NCBI GenBank assembly: GCA_020465985.1
Contig: JAANYP010004395.1
Location: 756,501 to 820,500 of the forward strand
DNA length: 64,000 nucleotides
Reading direction: 5' to 3'
Source: Centrapalus pauciflorus
Taxonomy: Eukaryota; Streptophyta; Magnoliopsida; Asterales; Asteraceae
Position numbers and translations under genes: made by a program. A model generated the notes under the pieces. It was not told where the DNA came from and searched no databases. It saw only the letters and a list, made by a program, of their open reading frames with translations. Below are positions 47,075 through 59,922 of this stretch, one piece after another (position 1 is the first letter of the stretch; the number at the start of each line of letters is the position of its first letter).

Positions 47075-49147
47075 TTATGTTGATATGAGACTGGACCTAC
47101 TGTGTTTAAACTTCTGGACCATGTTGTAAGCCTGCATTTCCATCACACGTAGAACAGAAAAGTTTGTTTAAACACAAAAACTAACAAAATGTATTAAACA
47201 GATGTAATAGCTATTTTGTTCCGTATAAAGGGTGCTTGCTAAATTCGATATAAATGTAAATTGTAAAATGCAAACATGATGCGATAGCAGTTTTACCTTT
47301 CTCACTCCAGTTGATAATCCCATGCTTGCAACGGTTTTGGAATCAACATATTTATAGGATAACTGTGTTTTGTCCCTTTTTCTATGCAAATCTGTATGCA
47401 AACAGTAACCAAAGTTAGTGTACTAAAATCTGATTACTTTAAAAACCCATCCACTCTGCCATGGAAGCTGGAGATGGAGATTCAAGGGCATTCATCATGA
47501 CTCAGTTGGGTCAATGTCACGAGGGAGAGTATTATGATTTCATGTGGCCATTACTGTAATACTGCATGTATGATTTACAATCTCAACAATATACTCGTAT
47601 GCCTTTGTATAGAATATGGATTAATACCTTGTGAGCGTAGAACCAATAGCTCGATATACATCTTGAGACGAATATGGGTAAATATGTGGACATATTCGCC
47701 TACTTCCTCTCTTGCAATTACATTAGACGACCCAGTAACTTTTAAACCGAACGAATTCTTCAAAAACTCATCAACGGCTTGTCTCCTTGTAACCAAATCA
47801 GCTTCTCCATCCAATGAAACTGATGGAAACTCCCAAAGGCCAGCAAGTAAACCTTCTTCTGGTCTCTTGACAAGCAGGAATTTACTTGCCAAATCGCACG
47901 TACCTTCACCTTCTAATATCTCAACAACACTAACAGCCGAGAAGTCGAGTCTTTGCTTCACCTTTGCCACTTTAGTTGGATAATCAGTAACAAGCATCGA
48001 TGGGTTAGTTTTGGATTCAGAAAGTGCATCACACTGAGCAGACACTGGGCAGGATGAACAACTAGGGCTTATGGGCGTACATAACGTAGCACCAAGCTCC
48101 ATAAGAGCCTGGTTGAAATCACCAGGCCTATGACGATCAACCAATTGCCCGGCCAGTCCCCTGCAAAGTCAACATCAATAAATGCCCAAAATTACCGATC
48201 TTTCTTCAGTGAAAACTCACAAAACCTCACCAGATGTTCCGGACTGTTGTCTTGTCTTTTGGATTTGCAGATATCGTCTTTAGTCTCGCAATCACCCGTA
48301 CAACATTTCCATCAACCACAGGCACCGCCTACATTGCAAATGCACGTTGAACCTACATGTTAGAACCGAAGAAATGAAACGATTTTCACAATCCATGGCT
48401 ACAGAAGCAACTCACCTCATTGAATGCGATAGATGCTATTGCACCAGCCGTGTATTCTCCTATCCCTCGAACCTTACGAAGATCACTGACTGATCTAGGA
48501 AACCGACCTCCTTCTTCAACAATTGTTTTCGCTCCCTAACGTTAATCTAAGAAATTCAATGCCTTCATCTGTGTTCCAAATTTCAAGAGTTAAGAAACTG
48601 ACCTCCAACAAAAACCTTGCACGCCTGTAATAACCCAATCCTGCCCACATCTGATTAACCTCCTGTAGAAAATTTTCAGTTTTTCACAATCCTAGCTAAC
48701 CAAATAGTTTATACAACTGAAGACCAAATTCAGAAATCGAACCTCAATAGTAGCTTCAGCTAGGTGATTAACAGTCGGCCATTTCTCCATCCACCGATTG
48801 AAATAGTTAATTACAGTTTGAACCCTAGTTTGTTGAAGCATGATTTCTGAAACCCACACTGCGTATGCTTTTCTATCTGTTGTCTCGTCATCACCGTCGT
48901 TGATTCTCCGCCATGGAAGATCTCTCTGATGAACATCGTACCATTTCAACAATGATGCCCTAATTTTGCCAATATCGTTTTCCCTAAATTGAAGATCTTC
49001 AATGTCGCCAATAGTAGACACCGGATCAGGTATCGATTGGCACCCATTTTTTCGTGTTCTTTTCTTGGATTTGGTGATGGTATCTTCAATGGCGGGAGTA
49101 GTGTTCCTGGGTTTCTTCTTCATCGTTTCTTTGCTTTTCGTCCCCAT
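47075..49147 (-). CDS. MYH: Adenine DNA glycosylase (MutY homologue)
   Basis: Seven minus-strand exons: 48743-49147, 48603-48662, 48416-48535, 48231-48328, 47628-48160, 47297-47391 and 47075-47131. All are in phase, giving 455 residues. The HhH-GPD glycosylase fold shows DLPWRR, the catalytic Glu E101 in VSEIMLQQTRVQ, the hairpin VRGIGEYTAGAI and the catalytic Asp D201 in VPVVDGNVVRV. A 4Fe-4S cluster motif C-x6-C-x2-C-x5-C spans C255, C262, C265 and C271. A Nudix-like C-terminal domain (FLLVKRPEEGLLAGLWEFPSV) reads 8-oxoguanine. The enzyme removes adenine opposite 8-oxoG in base excision repair. An in-frame upstream Met at 49225 would add 26 residues; I prefer 49147 because the added part looks like leader, but this is not settled. 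The 3' end is only 143 bp from the solo LTR. Confidence 0.92.
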
Positions 49148-50935
49148 AAACTCTTGGCTCAGAGAGTGGAGCTTATAGGGAGAAAGTCTTTCCCGCTTCA
49201 ATATATGGAGCTTTTGAATTGGCAATATTCCATGCTGATTTCGAATTTCAGGCGTTGTTACAAGTTTTCGAACTTTCGAATTAATTATTCAATTAGCTGT
49301 GTTGCATACAAATTAACAAATATACAATCAAAATTAGTTTTCTGAGAGAACTCCTAAAAAAAATTAGTATTAGAATCCAGTTTTTAAGCCTTTAAAATCC
49401 AGATTACTAATTACAAGGGACTCTAATACTCACAAAATTTTACAAAACCAGAAAAAAAATGTAATTGATGACCTTTTCTGAAAAAATAGCATTATGGACG
49501 AAAACGTAAAAATCGTAAAACCATGTTGGTCTTTTTTTCATAATAAAGCCTTTTAAAAATTTTATGATTTTTTTGTATTTTTTTTATTATGGACACATGA
49601 TGCGACGATTGAGATTAACATTTGCTTTCTGACGAAAACGATATATAGTTATAATTTCTTAACTTTATTAATTTAATCAAATTTAATAATTAAACATTCT
49701 GAAAAATTATTTTTATCATTGTGTATAACATGCGTTCGTCATGGTGTAAAGAGCAAATACCTTTGAAATCAATTAAGTGTAGTAATTAAATATTTTAAAC
49801 TAACGATTAATAATTACATTTTTCGGATTGGTCTATTTTATAATTTAATACTTTTCTAATTAATTATAATTTTTTTATAGCTATTACATATTTGTGTCTA
49901 TAATATTAAAAGATAAATTTTATTACTTATTGGTATATTTATTATTATACAATTATATTGCATATTTATTATTGTTATAATCTTTTATATTCATAACTAT
50001 TTTACATTACTGAAATAATAGTAATAATAATAACACAAAGTTTATCAATGGTTTAATTAAAATAAATACTCAATGTTTAATATAATAATCCTTCAATGAA
50101 TACTTAATTAAAATTTTTAATAATCATAAGTTGTTTTTAAAATCCTTTAACTATTAATTAGTTAACATAATCATCAAAGTAGTGTGTTTAAAATTATTTA
50201 CTTGATTCAAAAAAAGTTGTTAAATTTCTAGCATGACCTTACCAAAAACAAGTTATTATTCTGGAATATTTATTTTTTGTGATATAACTGAAGAATAAAA
50301 TATTCAAATATTTAGTTAATTGAAACATTATAAAATTGAATAAAAACAATAAGTTTTGTAACATTTTAATGATGTACTAACTTATAATTTTAAATAAGAT
50401 ATTATATTTGATAATATTAAGATCAAATTATTCAAGCAAACATTAAAATTATCTAAAAAAATTGAAAATTATGAAAAAGATAAGTATGAACAACAAATCA
50501 ACACAATCTTACTTTTAAAATTATATATTTGTGTACAATGTGAGTCGAACCTCCAACTTATAGTCACCCTTACCACCTTAACATTTTAAACGATTGATAT
50601 CAAAAGTTGACTTAATTTTAATGGTCAAGATGATAACATGTCGTATTTTTTATGTCAGCTTCGTCAAAAATGTATTTATATAATATGTTGCCTTGTTTGT
50701 TTTTTTTTTTTTAATTTTATCAAAATTAAATTTGATCTAAAATAATATATAAGGATAACATATTTAAATAACTTAAGGTTTTATTAAGATTCAAGAATAC
50801 CATAATTTTTGAACATACATACAAATATTATTGTTGTTTCATGTTTTATTAATTTTATACTAAAATTATCTGAAAAAACATTAAAATGACAAACATTCAA
50901 ATTATAGTAATACAAAATTTTTAAATACCAGATGT

Positions 50936-51295
50936 AGGGTGTGTTTGACGAGAAATTTTTAAGAGTTTCGGAAAGCCCAAGCTCAAAATATTCGTTTGGT
51001 TGATAGTAGCTTTTAAAAACTTTCCCACGAGAAACTACTTGAAGTAGTTTTCTAAACGAGAATGAGCATTCGTCAAAAAAAAAAATTTGCTTTGTTACCC
51101 TCCATATGACTATAAACTACGGCTTTTAATTAAATATCAATCTATTTTTATGTCTACTAAAAGCTACAACTACAATTATTTTTACCAAATACATTTAGAA
51201 AAACAAGAAGATTCAAACATTTTAAAAAAGCTATAGTTTCAAAAAGATTCAGCTCAAAGCTACAGTTAGTCGTGTCAAACCTATCTGTTATAATT
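50936..51295. mobile_element. MITE-like element
   Basis: The left end gggtgtgtttgacgagaaat and the right end agtcgtgtcaaacctat are imperfect inverted copies. The interior repeats agctacaactac/gctacagtt words, and an oppositely oriented tagtagctttta also occurs. The structure fits a hAT-type MITE; a target duplication was not resolved. Confidence 0.45.
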
Positions 51296-51627
51296 TAATT
51301 GTGTAATTTGTATTTGTATTTGATATAAGTTGTATGGTTTTCTTTTACATTAATTCTGACAAATATTTTTTTTACTGGAATTAACTTAAACGAAACAATA
51401 TTAACAATAATTTACCTATAATGATATTTTGATATTTAAACGAAAATGCTATCCACATGGAACGAGAGCATAAGAGAGTGAAGAAGAGGCTTGTCGAAGA
51501 AAATCAATTTATTACGGACTTTATAGATAAATTTTTTATAGTAACATTTTTAAAAACTCATATATACAAAATGGTTTAAACGTTAGCAACATTTGTTCAA
51601 TAATCTAATAAAAAGAATAAGACGGTG

Positions 51628-51990
51628 TTTGGATTTGCGTTTGAAAAAGTGTTGTAGCGTTTTGAAAACTAATAATTAGATAATAACTGTAACAAAAAGT
51701 GTTGCCGGAAATGTAGTGTTTGTTTTAGTTTCTGCTGTTTGCTATCGTAATTATCAAATAACCAGTTTTTAATGTGTTTGGATTTGCGTTTTATCTTGTA
51801 AAATGACGAAATAACCACTTATTAAGCAAATATAAGCTACATTTTTTAACTTATGAAAAAGTGTGGTAGGATTAACTCTAAACGCAGATAATCACTTATT
51901 AACGTATGCAGTTCAAACACTTTAAACTAATTATTTACGTTATTGTAATGTAATAAACTAATAATCTCATTCATAACGCAAAACTAAACA
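51628..51990. mobile_element. Nested MITE-like repeat
   Basis: The word tgtttggatttgcgttt occurs at about 51631 and 51775, and the inverted form aacgcaaaactaaacaca closes the region near 51990. This suggests one element inside or beside another copy of itself. Confidence 0.4.
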
Positions 51991-52088
51991 CACTCGAAAT
52001 AGTGAATGAATTCCAAAAGGAAAAAAAAAACATTTTTGTTACAGAATTGGATTTAAACAAAGAAAATAAAGTCATATCATAATATTTA

Positions 52089-52534
52089 GGGATAATTACA
52101 AAAATAACCAAAATATAAACACACTTTTTAAATTTTAAAAAAAAAAAAAAAAAAAAAAAACTCACCTAATCAAAATAATCACCATTTACGTTACCATATT
52201 TACGTGACGACCACTATTTACATGACCTGTACTTTTTAATAATTTTCAATGCATTATATTACAAAAGGTAAAAAGTAGCGTAAAATACATTACCTTTACG
52301 TTATCAAAGCTATTCTTGGGAAGAAGCATAATGAGATTTGGTAACGTAAAGTAAATGTATTTTACGTGATAATTCACATTTTGTAATGAAATTTATATAA
52401 AAAATAATAAAAAAGGACAAGTAAGGTGGCCGTCATGTAAATATGGTAACGATAGTGTTAGGTATTTTGGTAATATGACTTTTTTTTTATAAAATATAAG
52501 AAATGAGTATTTTTTTTTTTTTGGTATTATGACC
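52089..52534. mobile_element. Foldback element of unknown family
   Basis: Inverted arms: ccatttacgttaccatattt at about 52182 faces aaatatggtaacgatagtg at about 52438, and the ends gggataattacaaaaataac / ggtattatgacc are loosely inverted. The start resembles the GGGATAATT of copies A-C, but the interior differs. No clean 9-bp duplication could be read. Confidence 0.4.
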
Positions 52535-53246
52535 GTTACTTTATGCACAACATCTAATTTATCATAAACTACATCTATACATTTGATCTATAAATATTCA
52601 TTTTTTTCCCTAACCAATATTAATCGTTATGCAGTCAAACATTTCCATTTTCAAGGTGAGAAACTAAATAATGTCTCTTTTCAAGATGAGAAATTGAATA
52701 AAGTAAAAAAAAAGTCAGATATTCTTAGAAATTAAATACAGTAAAAAAATCAGATATTTCTTTTCAATGTGAGAAATTAATACAATATAAATGGTAATTT
52801 CTTTAGCTAAAGGATAGTCAAATAGATTATAGTAATTTTTTCAATAAAGTCCGACGCCTGCGACGACCACACAACTTCCGGCAACTAATTGATAGTAAAG
52901 TTGAGGTATCAAAATCAATGTAATTATCTATAATATTTAATTGATCCTCGTAAACAAGGAATATATTCTGTTAATTAAAAGCGAAAAAGCGTGTTAATAT
53001 TTAATTTGGGTCATAATCTGCGGTCTTCTCCTCCTCCCGTTATTCTCTCTCTTCCCCAGTTGTCCCGTATCTCTCTCTCCAAAATTGGCGCCATCCCCAT
53101 GAATGCTCTTCATTCTTCACTTGTTTGATCGATCAGCCATGCCAATCTTCTTATTCATCCTTCTACGTACCACACCCATCAATATTCAATATGTACATCT
53201 GCATACACTGATTTATACGTAGAAATCGAGAAGCAAACCAGACAAG

Positions 53247-54833
53247 ATGTGGCGGTCGTTTCCAGTGCTGAAACAGGGCGTATCATTTGCTGTTGCTAGG
53301 TGTAAGCCGTTACCGTCTGGATTGACAACGACTGCTTTACTTGAATCCAATAATGGATTCTGTGGTTGTTTGTTCTCCACTTTAGGAGGCGGTGGTGCGG
53401 GGCGTGACGGTAATGGTGGTGATCGTGCATCAGTTGAGGAGGCCAAGAAGCTGATGAGAATGGTGGATGTGGAGGCTTTGAAGATGAAGTTAGGTACGGA
53501 TCATAATGAGGTGGTTTGCTATTCCGAGTTTTTGCAGGCGTGTGAGAGTATGAGCCTAGCGAAATCGACTGAGGAAGCGAAGGAACTTGCGAAAGTTTTT
53601 GATGATGCTGGTGTTATTTTCATCTTTAGAGATAAAGTTTGTCTTCATCCTCATAAGGTAGGCATCTGATAATGTTTTGCCTATGCTTACGTCTGATAAT
53701 ATTTAGTGAGAAATCGAAAAGTTCATATAGATGATCTCCTTTGTTGATTTATTGGTCTGATTGCTCACGGATTTGATTTCAATTGTTTCGATATTATAGA
53801 GTGAAATTGTGATTAGAACACATTCACGGATCTCCAGTATTGATCTACACTGGATGGAGCTAGGAGTCAATTCGAAATGTTACGGAAAGGTTAATTAGAA
53901 CACATTTATCGAACTTACTGTTTTGATCAATAGTCTGACTGTGATTGAGTTTTATTTAAACTGTTCCGCATATGGAACAGTGGACAAGATTAAACTCATT
54001 GCAATTCTTTTTAGGGAAGAAGTTGATGAAATTCATTGAACTCGTTTGGTGATATATTGTTTGGTTATGATAGAAGAATCCACTTTGGTCTGATTCTTTT
54101 ATTGGAGTAAAGTTGACAAGATCACATTCTTCAAACAACTCTTACAATTTTTTATTGTCTGATTGCATGAGAATCCAATATGTTTTTTTTCCCACATATT
54201 TTAGCCAACAGTTGATAATAAGCTAGAACACTTTCATTTAATATATTCCTAATTTCTAAAGCTCTTGCATAGGTTCAGTTGTTCAATGGTTTAATTCAAG
54301 AAAGCAACAGCCTAATTCACCCTCTGGATTTTCATCCACTTTTGTTTTAATCAAAGTAATTGTATGATTTTGATGATCAGGTGATTGATCAGGTTAGAAG
54401 GGCAATTCCTCTTTCCCTGATGTCTGACAACGATCCTAGGAGGGAAGAGCTTAAGAATCTACAAGCAAAACAGGAAGAAATTGATGTGATGGCACGCAAG
54501 CAGGTCCGGCGCATCCTCTGGGCTGGGCTAGGGCTGTCACTTGCACAAGCTTCCCTCTTTTTTCGTCTAACTTTCTGGGAATTCTCATGGGATGTTATGG
54601 AACCAATCACATTCTTCACCACATCTTCTGGTTTAATTTTAGGTTATGCTTACTTCCTCTTCACTTCAAGAGACCCTACTTACGAAGACCTTATGAAGAG
54701 GCTCTTTTTGTCCCGCCAAAGAAAGCTGATCAAGAAGCACAATTTCAACATCGATAGACTGAAGGAACTTCAAAAGACATGCACCACATCAGATTGCAGG
54801 GGTGGTGCTGGAAACTCGGGATCTCTTTCATAG
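53247..54833 (+). CDS. MCU: Mitochondrial calcium uniporter (MCU)
   Basis: Two exons, 53247-53657 and 54381-54833, in phase, give 287 residues. The first 50 or so residues (MWRSFPVLKQGVSFAVARCK...) are rich in Arg, Ser and Leu like a mitochondrial presequence. The matrix domain follows (SVEEAKKLMRMVDVEALKMKLG, YSEFLQACESMSLA). Two membrane helices (about 183-203 and 213-231) flank the pore motif WDVMEP at 207-212, whose Asp and Glu form the calcium filter. A coiled-coil stretch (EELKNLQAKQEEIDVMARKQ) precedes the first helix. It forms the inner-membrane calcium channel. Plants have several paralogues, and I cannot say which one this is. It converges with FHIT, 553 bp downstream. Confidence 0.93.
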
Positions 54834-55386
54834 GCATTGACATAAGCGGTATGTTTCACAACAACTATATCTTATCTTGGAGTTCATAATTTGAACTAAA
54901 AGATGTGCAATTCCAATCCCCAGTTCTTAATTTTCATGCTCTCAATACTACTTTTTGATGTGTTCTAAAGTTTTCCTGTGTTATTTGTGGAAGGCATATA
55001 CGTTTTAAGATTTCATCTGTTTTTTACTTTGCATATCTGGCTGTTGACTTATTGCATCCAGTTTTGTAAGTACATGGAACCAATTTTAGTCTAAAAATTA
55101 AATCAAATATGGTTAAAGCCCATAAATCTTTTTACTTATATTGAGCCAAGCTTGAACTTATAAATCTTTTTACTTATATTGAGCCAAGCTTGACTTGAGC
55201 CTAGCCTAAGTTCATCAAGGCATCAAGCTGTTTGCAGGCTGAGTTGTCTTTATAAGAAGTGATTCTAATAGGATGCCATAGTGTCTAAAACGTTATAAAT
55301 TCGAAGTACAATAACCTAAACGTTAAAAACTGGTGTATGTGTACACATAAAAATGTATATGAGTTGCAGGGTTGTAGTACCATAAA
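54834..55386. other. Convergent spacer between MCU and FHIT
   Basis: Contains a 33-bp direct duplication (55123-55155 and 55161-55193, taaatctttttacttatatt onward) in sequence resembling a decayed retroelement. The rest is probably trailer DNA of both genes. Confidence 0.45.
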
Positions 55387-56942
55387 CTAAGAGAGAAGCT
55401 TTCGGTATTCATCTGCTTCTTTAACCCTCTCCTCCGGGCTTCTATCCTTCCTCTCCTCGTCCAAGTCTAATTTCTTCTTTAACTCTTTATCCGACTCATT
55501 GATCTACACAATCAAACAACTATCACACAATCATGTTTGGATCAAGCATTTAGTTGATTAAAATTGAAAGAGGATTCAAAACTTAACAGCTTCATAGATA
55601 TCATCATTATTCTCAAAGTCTCCAACTTTACGAGGGAGGATATGGATGTGAACATGTGGAACAGACTGTCCTGCTTGTGGGCCATCCTGAATCGAGAGAA
55701 CGGATACTAACATAAAAATATATACAACAAATGAAACAAGAATGAACAGAATTCGTCGTACTTAAACAAGAATGTACCATGAATTAGTGTCATAACGAGT
55801 TGCAGATTGAATTAACATAAATTTATTGTAGGCTGTCCGCATATGGGTCGAATTGGCGATGTTAAAAAAAACCAAATTTATATATATTTGAAAACTTAAT
55901 TGGTACATAATGTCAAATGAATGTGATGACTGAGGCAGAAAGGAATAGTATTGGTAGCTAAATCTTACTTGGATTGTAAAGGTGAGGGAAGAAGCTTTGT
56001 GGTAGTTCTCGAGCAGATTACCAATTCTTTTAGCCGTGACCCACATCTCGCTAGTCTCTTCTGTCGTAAGGTCAACAAATCGCTTTACTTCTCGCTTTGG
56101 GCACATGCACAAGCACATGTGGTTATTGTTAAGTCAACCAAAGAAAAACATACAAATTTTTCAAAAAATTTAAGTTTGATTATGATTTAATCAACTTCCA
56201 TGCTGAAGAGTTGCATCAAGTTAACATCATAATATAGGCACATGATTGACTTCCTGTATTTTCTGATCACTAAATGGGTTAGAATGAGAACCCACAGATC
56301 AGAACAATAAAGTTGTGGAAAATTGTGAGATTGATAATCGACATCAAGTTGTATATATTCAAGCTCCATGCATAGTAAATGATGTATAACCACTTGAAAT
56401 AGATCAATTGGCCACCACCAAAGGTGGGAGGTTCACTTGGTTGAGGTCTCGAGTTCGAGCATTGCCAAGGCATTTCTGGAGGTATGGTCACTTAAGAGTC
56501 TAACAATGGTGCTAATAACTAACCACTAACATCATCAGTTCAAAAAAATGATGGATATGACCTGTAAAAAGAAAATGAGAAAAGTTCAGAATCATATAAA
56601 TAAAAGTTATGCATGTAATGTTTTAAAAACTGGATCGTATACCAATCGAGTAATTTAAAAGTCATAACAAATACATATTATAAACCGTTGATCGAGCATC
56701 CTACCGGTTTGATGGTTGAATCGAAAAAGCAAACCGATATCTTGAGTGGTTTTTGGTTCAAGCAAACCAGTTATTGGTAGAGTTATTAGATTGGAAAAGA
56801 GATGCATGGGGGTTGAAAGAAAAGAAGGGTTTGGGTAAGTACCAGGAAGAACAGGGCGTAGATTGACAAAAGCATACGAAAGATCGGTGGTGTAGAAGAC
56901 GTCGTTCTGATGAATTTTGTGCGCTCCAAATGTATATTCCAT
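55387..56942 (-). CDS. FHIT: FHIT-type HIT hydrolase, one exon edge irregular
   Basis: Minus-strand exons: A 56843-56942 (MEYTFGAHKIHQNDVFYTTDLSYAFVNLRPVLPG), B 55969 to about 56121 (CPKREVKRFVDLTTEE...ASSLTFTIQ), C 55588-55686 (DGPQAGQSVPHVHIHILPRK), D 55387-55503 (ending EADEYRKLLS). The HVHIH catalytic motif and overall order match plant FHIT (At5g58240), a diadenosine triphosphate hydrolase and adenylylsulfatase. Exons B to C and C to D join canonically. The A to B join does not: no AG precedes exon B within about 80 nt, and the expected HVLVCPKRE is read only with a 4-nt excess (CATG) between the HVLV and CPKRE parts. The gene may be disrupted here or use a rare splice. An upstream exon at about 57145-57216 (MLKSKQVRQ...) could join exon A in frame, but this is unproven. 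Confidence 0.65.
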
Positions 56943-57956
56943 CTGCATCCATTAATCAAACAACAACATAACATACAGTATTGTCATATATATATATATA
57001 TATATATATGTCAGACAACTTGAAACTAATTAAATTCAACAATAAATATCGGAAAAATGAGAGAATATTTACTTCTTCTGAATACTATATTATTAGGAGA
57101 CCCGACCCAACGATCGATGATGATGATGATCTGCCGGTGCAATTCAAACCTGCAAATAGATGCCTGCCGGCCAGTTCCAACAGGAAGATGATGGTTGTCT
57201 CACTTGCTTGCTCTTTAGCATTATTTAACGATTCCTAGAAAGTGGAATCCATTTACTTCTCAACACATACGTTAACAAGTCATTTAAAAGTAAAATGACC
57301 TCCTAAGAATTCATTGATTCCGTTAAGCGGTAAACATGATCTTAGTATAAATTACACATATGGTCATTGTGGTACGTGTCAAATTATTTTTTTTGGTCTC
57401 TAAAACTTTTAAATTACATAGATAATCTTTGTAAACGAAATTACGTTCTAGTCCTTTAAATTGATGTCTGTCAATCGAGATGTTAACCATCATTAAATGT
57501 ATGTTTGACAAAGCTAGCTGTAACTTTGTATTTTTAGAAGATGTAAAGTTTTTAGTAGTTGAAGCTTTTAAAAACTGAAGTTTTTTAAAAGCGTTTGAGC
57601 TTTTAGTTTTACCAAACATAGTCTAAATTTAGAGATATTTGCCTCTTAAAACCGTTAGCGTAATTTTTCAATAAGGTATTTATTTCTTATTGCTTTTCTT
57701 TGTAATAATTTTTTCCGAACTATGTTTTTTTTCTGGATTTATATATTTATTATATAATTATCTAATGAATCAATATAAAAAAAGTAATGAATTGTTAATT
57801 TATTTAATACAAAATTTATGATTCTCATTTATGTACTTAAAAAATGGTGAATCAACATGTAAAATGAATCACAGTGCTTTCACATTTCTTAATATATATT
57901 TAACTTCTCATTTGATTGTATATGTGTGTTTATATATATATAAACAATAATAAAAA
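56943..57956. other. FHIT upstream region
   Basis: Contains a (TA)n run near 56985-57010 and a possible extra 5' FHIT exon at about 57145-57216. A short MITE-like inverted repeat lies at about 57502-57625, with ends gtatgtttgacaaagct and gttttaccaaacatag. No other gene is recognised. Confidence 0.4.
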
Positions 57957-58595
57957 TCTATATATTATAATAATTGAGAACAATTTCTGCCACGTGTCAA
58001 CATTCTAATACCCCATTTTTTTCATTTTCCCGCTCTTTTTCCAAAAATAAAAATTAACATTAATTTAAGTAACATTCTTATAATTTAGTTGATTTAGTTT
58101 TAAACTTTATTGTTGAAACTTATTATTTTTGTTACCTAAAATTATTCATACTACAATTAATATTCATTAAAAGTTTTCAATATTAACAAGCTAAAATAAT
58201 TTTTTTTTAAAATCAATAAAATAATAAATTTCATGTTTAAATGTTCTAAAGAGTAAATAATTTAAAAAAATTTGTAAAATAATAAAATTTAGTTTTGTAA
58301 AAAAAAATTAAAAGATTGACTTAGAGTCATCATTTTTTACAATTAAATCAATAATTCAAATATTTCGAATCACATTTTAGTCGTCTTTTTTGACTTAAAC
58401 ATTGACTTAGAGTCGTCATTTTTTATCATTGACTCAATAATTTTGCATGTATGACATCTTTTTATTGGTTTTTATTGTATCGTAATTTTAAAATTTTTTT
58501 TGAAGGTTTTTAAGGGGGGTACCAACTCTTTATAAATATTTAATTTATAACAAATCTTTTACATCAATCCATGTAATACATGAGTATTAATCTAG
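57957..58595 (+). mobile_element. Tandem Helitron unit 1
   Basis: Begins A|TCTATATATTATAATAATTG, carries CTGCCACGTGTCAACATTC near the left end, and ends with the palindrome CATGTAATACATG, a short spacer and CTAG|T. It is 639 bp long with no coding frame. The left flank is host DNA, unlike units 2 and 3. Confidence 0.8.
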
Positions 58596-58620
58596 TTCAG
58601 TAACTAAGACAAAAATAAAA

Positions 58621-59258
58621 TCTATATATTATAATAATTGAGAACAATTTCTGCCACGTGTCAACATTCTAATACCCCACTTTTTTCATTTTCCCGCTCT
58701 TTTTCCAAAAATAAAAATTAACATTAATTTAAGTAACATTCTTATAATTTAGTTGATTTAGTTTTAAACTTTATTGTTGAAACTTATTATTTTTGTTACC
58801 TAAAATTATTCATACTACAATTAATATTCATTAAAAGTTTTCAATATTAACAAGCTAAAATAATTTTTTTTAAAATCAATAAAATAATAAATTTCATGTT
58901 TAAATGTTCTAAAGAGTAAATAATTTAAAAAAATTTGTAAAATAATAAAATTTAGTTTTGTAAAAAAAAATTAAAAGATTGACTTAGAGTCATCATTTTT
59001 TACAATTAAATCAATAATTCAAATATTTCGAATCACATTTTAGTCGTCTTCTTTGACTTAAACATTGACTTAGAGTCGTCATTTTTTATCATTGACTCAA
59101 TAATTTTGCATGTATGACATCTTTTTATTGGTTTTTATTGTATCGTAATTTTAAAATTTTTTTTGAAGGTTTTTAAGGGGGGTCCCAACTCTTTATAAAT
59201 ATTTAATTTATAACAAATCTTTTACATCAATCCATGTAATACATGAGTATTAATCTAG
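58621..59258 (+). mobile_element. Tandem Helitron unit 2
   Basis: A 638-bp copy with the same TC and CTAG ends, more than 99 percent identical to unit 1. It follows unit 1 after a 25-bp linker starting ttcagtaactaagac. Confidence 0.8.
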
Positions 59259-59283
59259 TTCAGTAACTAAGACAAAAATAAAA

Positions 59284-59922
59284 TCTATATATTATAATAA
59301 TTGAGAACAATTTCTGCCACGTGTCAACATTCTAATACCCCACTTTTTTCATTTTCCCGCTCTTTTTCCAAAAATAAAAATTAACATTAATTTAAGTAAC
59401 ATTCTTATAATTTAGTTGATTTAGTTTTAAACTTTATTGTTGAAACTTATTATTTTTGTTACCTAAAATTATTCATACTACAATTAATATTCATTAAAAG
59501 TTTTCAATATTAACAAGCTAAAATAATTTTTTTTTAAAATCAATAAAATAATAAATTTCATGTTTAAATGTTCTAAAGAGTAAATAATTTAAAAAAATTT
59601 GTAAAATAATAAAATTTAGTTTTGTAAAAAAAAATTAAAAGATTGACTTAGAGTCATCATTTTTTACAATTAAATCAATAATTCAAATATTTCAAATCAC
59701 ATTTTAGTCGTCTTCTTTGACTTAAACATTGACTTAGAGTCGTCATTTTTTATCATTGACTCAATAATTTTGCATGTATGACATCTTTTTATTGGTTTTT
59801 ATTGTATCGTAATTTTAAAATTTTTTTTGAAGGTTTTTAAGGGGGGTCCCAACTCTTTATAAATATTTAATTTATAACAAATCTTTTACATCAATCCATG
59901 TAATACATGAGTATTAATCTAG
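59284..59922 (+). mobile_element. Tandem Helitron unit 3
   Basis: A 639-bp copy after a second, identical 25-bp linker. The same linker sequence also follows this unit (59923 on). Units 2 and 3 share three substitutions against unit 1, and unit 3 has one private change (ttcaaatc for ttcgaatc), which suggests stepwise growth of the array. Confidence 0.8.

Larger units (their letters stand above)
49226..53246. other. Four-kb AT-rich spacer between MYH and MCU
   Basis: The MYH promoter lies near its left end and the MCU promoter at its right end (CT-rich leader-like DNA at 53020-53100). In between I see only AT-rich DNA and several MITE-like repeats, and no recognisable gene. Confidence 0.5.

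Noticed and set aside
49148..49225. Upstream in-frame Met of MYH
   Set aside because: The added residues show no organelle-targeting character I can defend, so the start at 49147 is preferred, though not proven.
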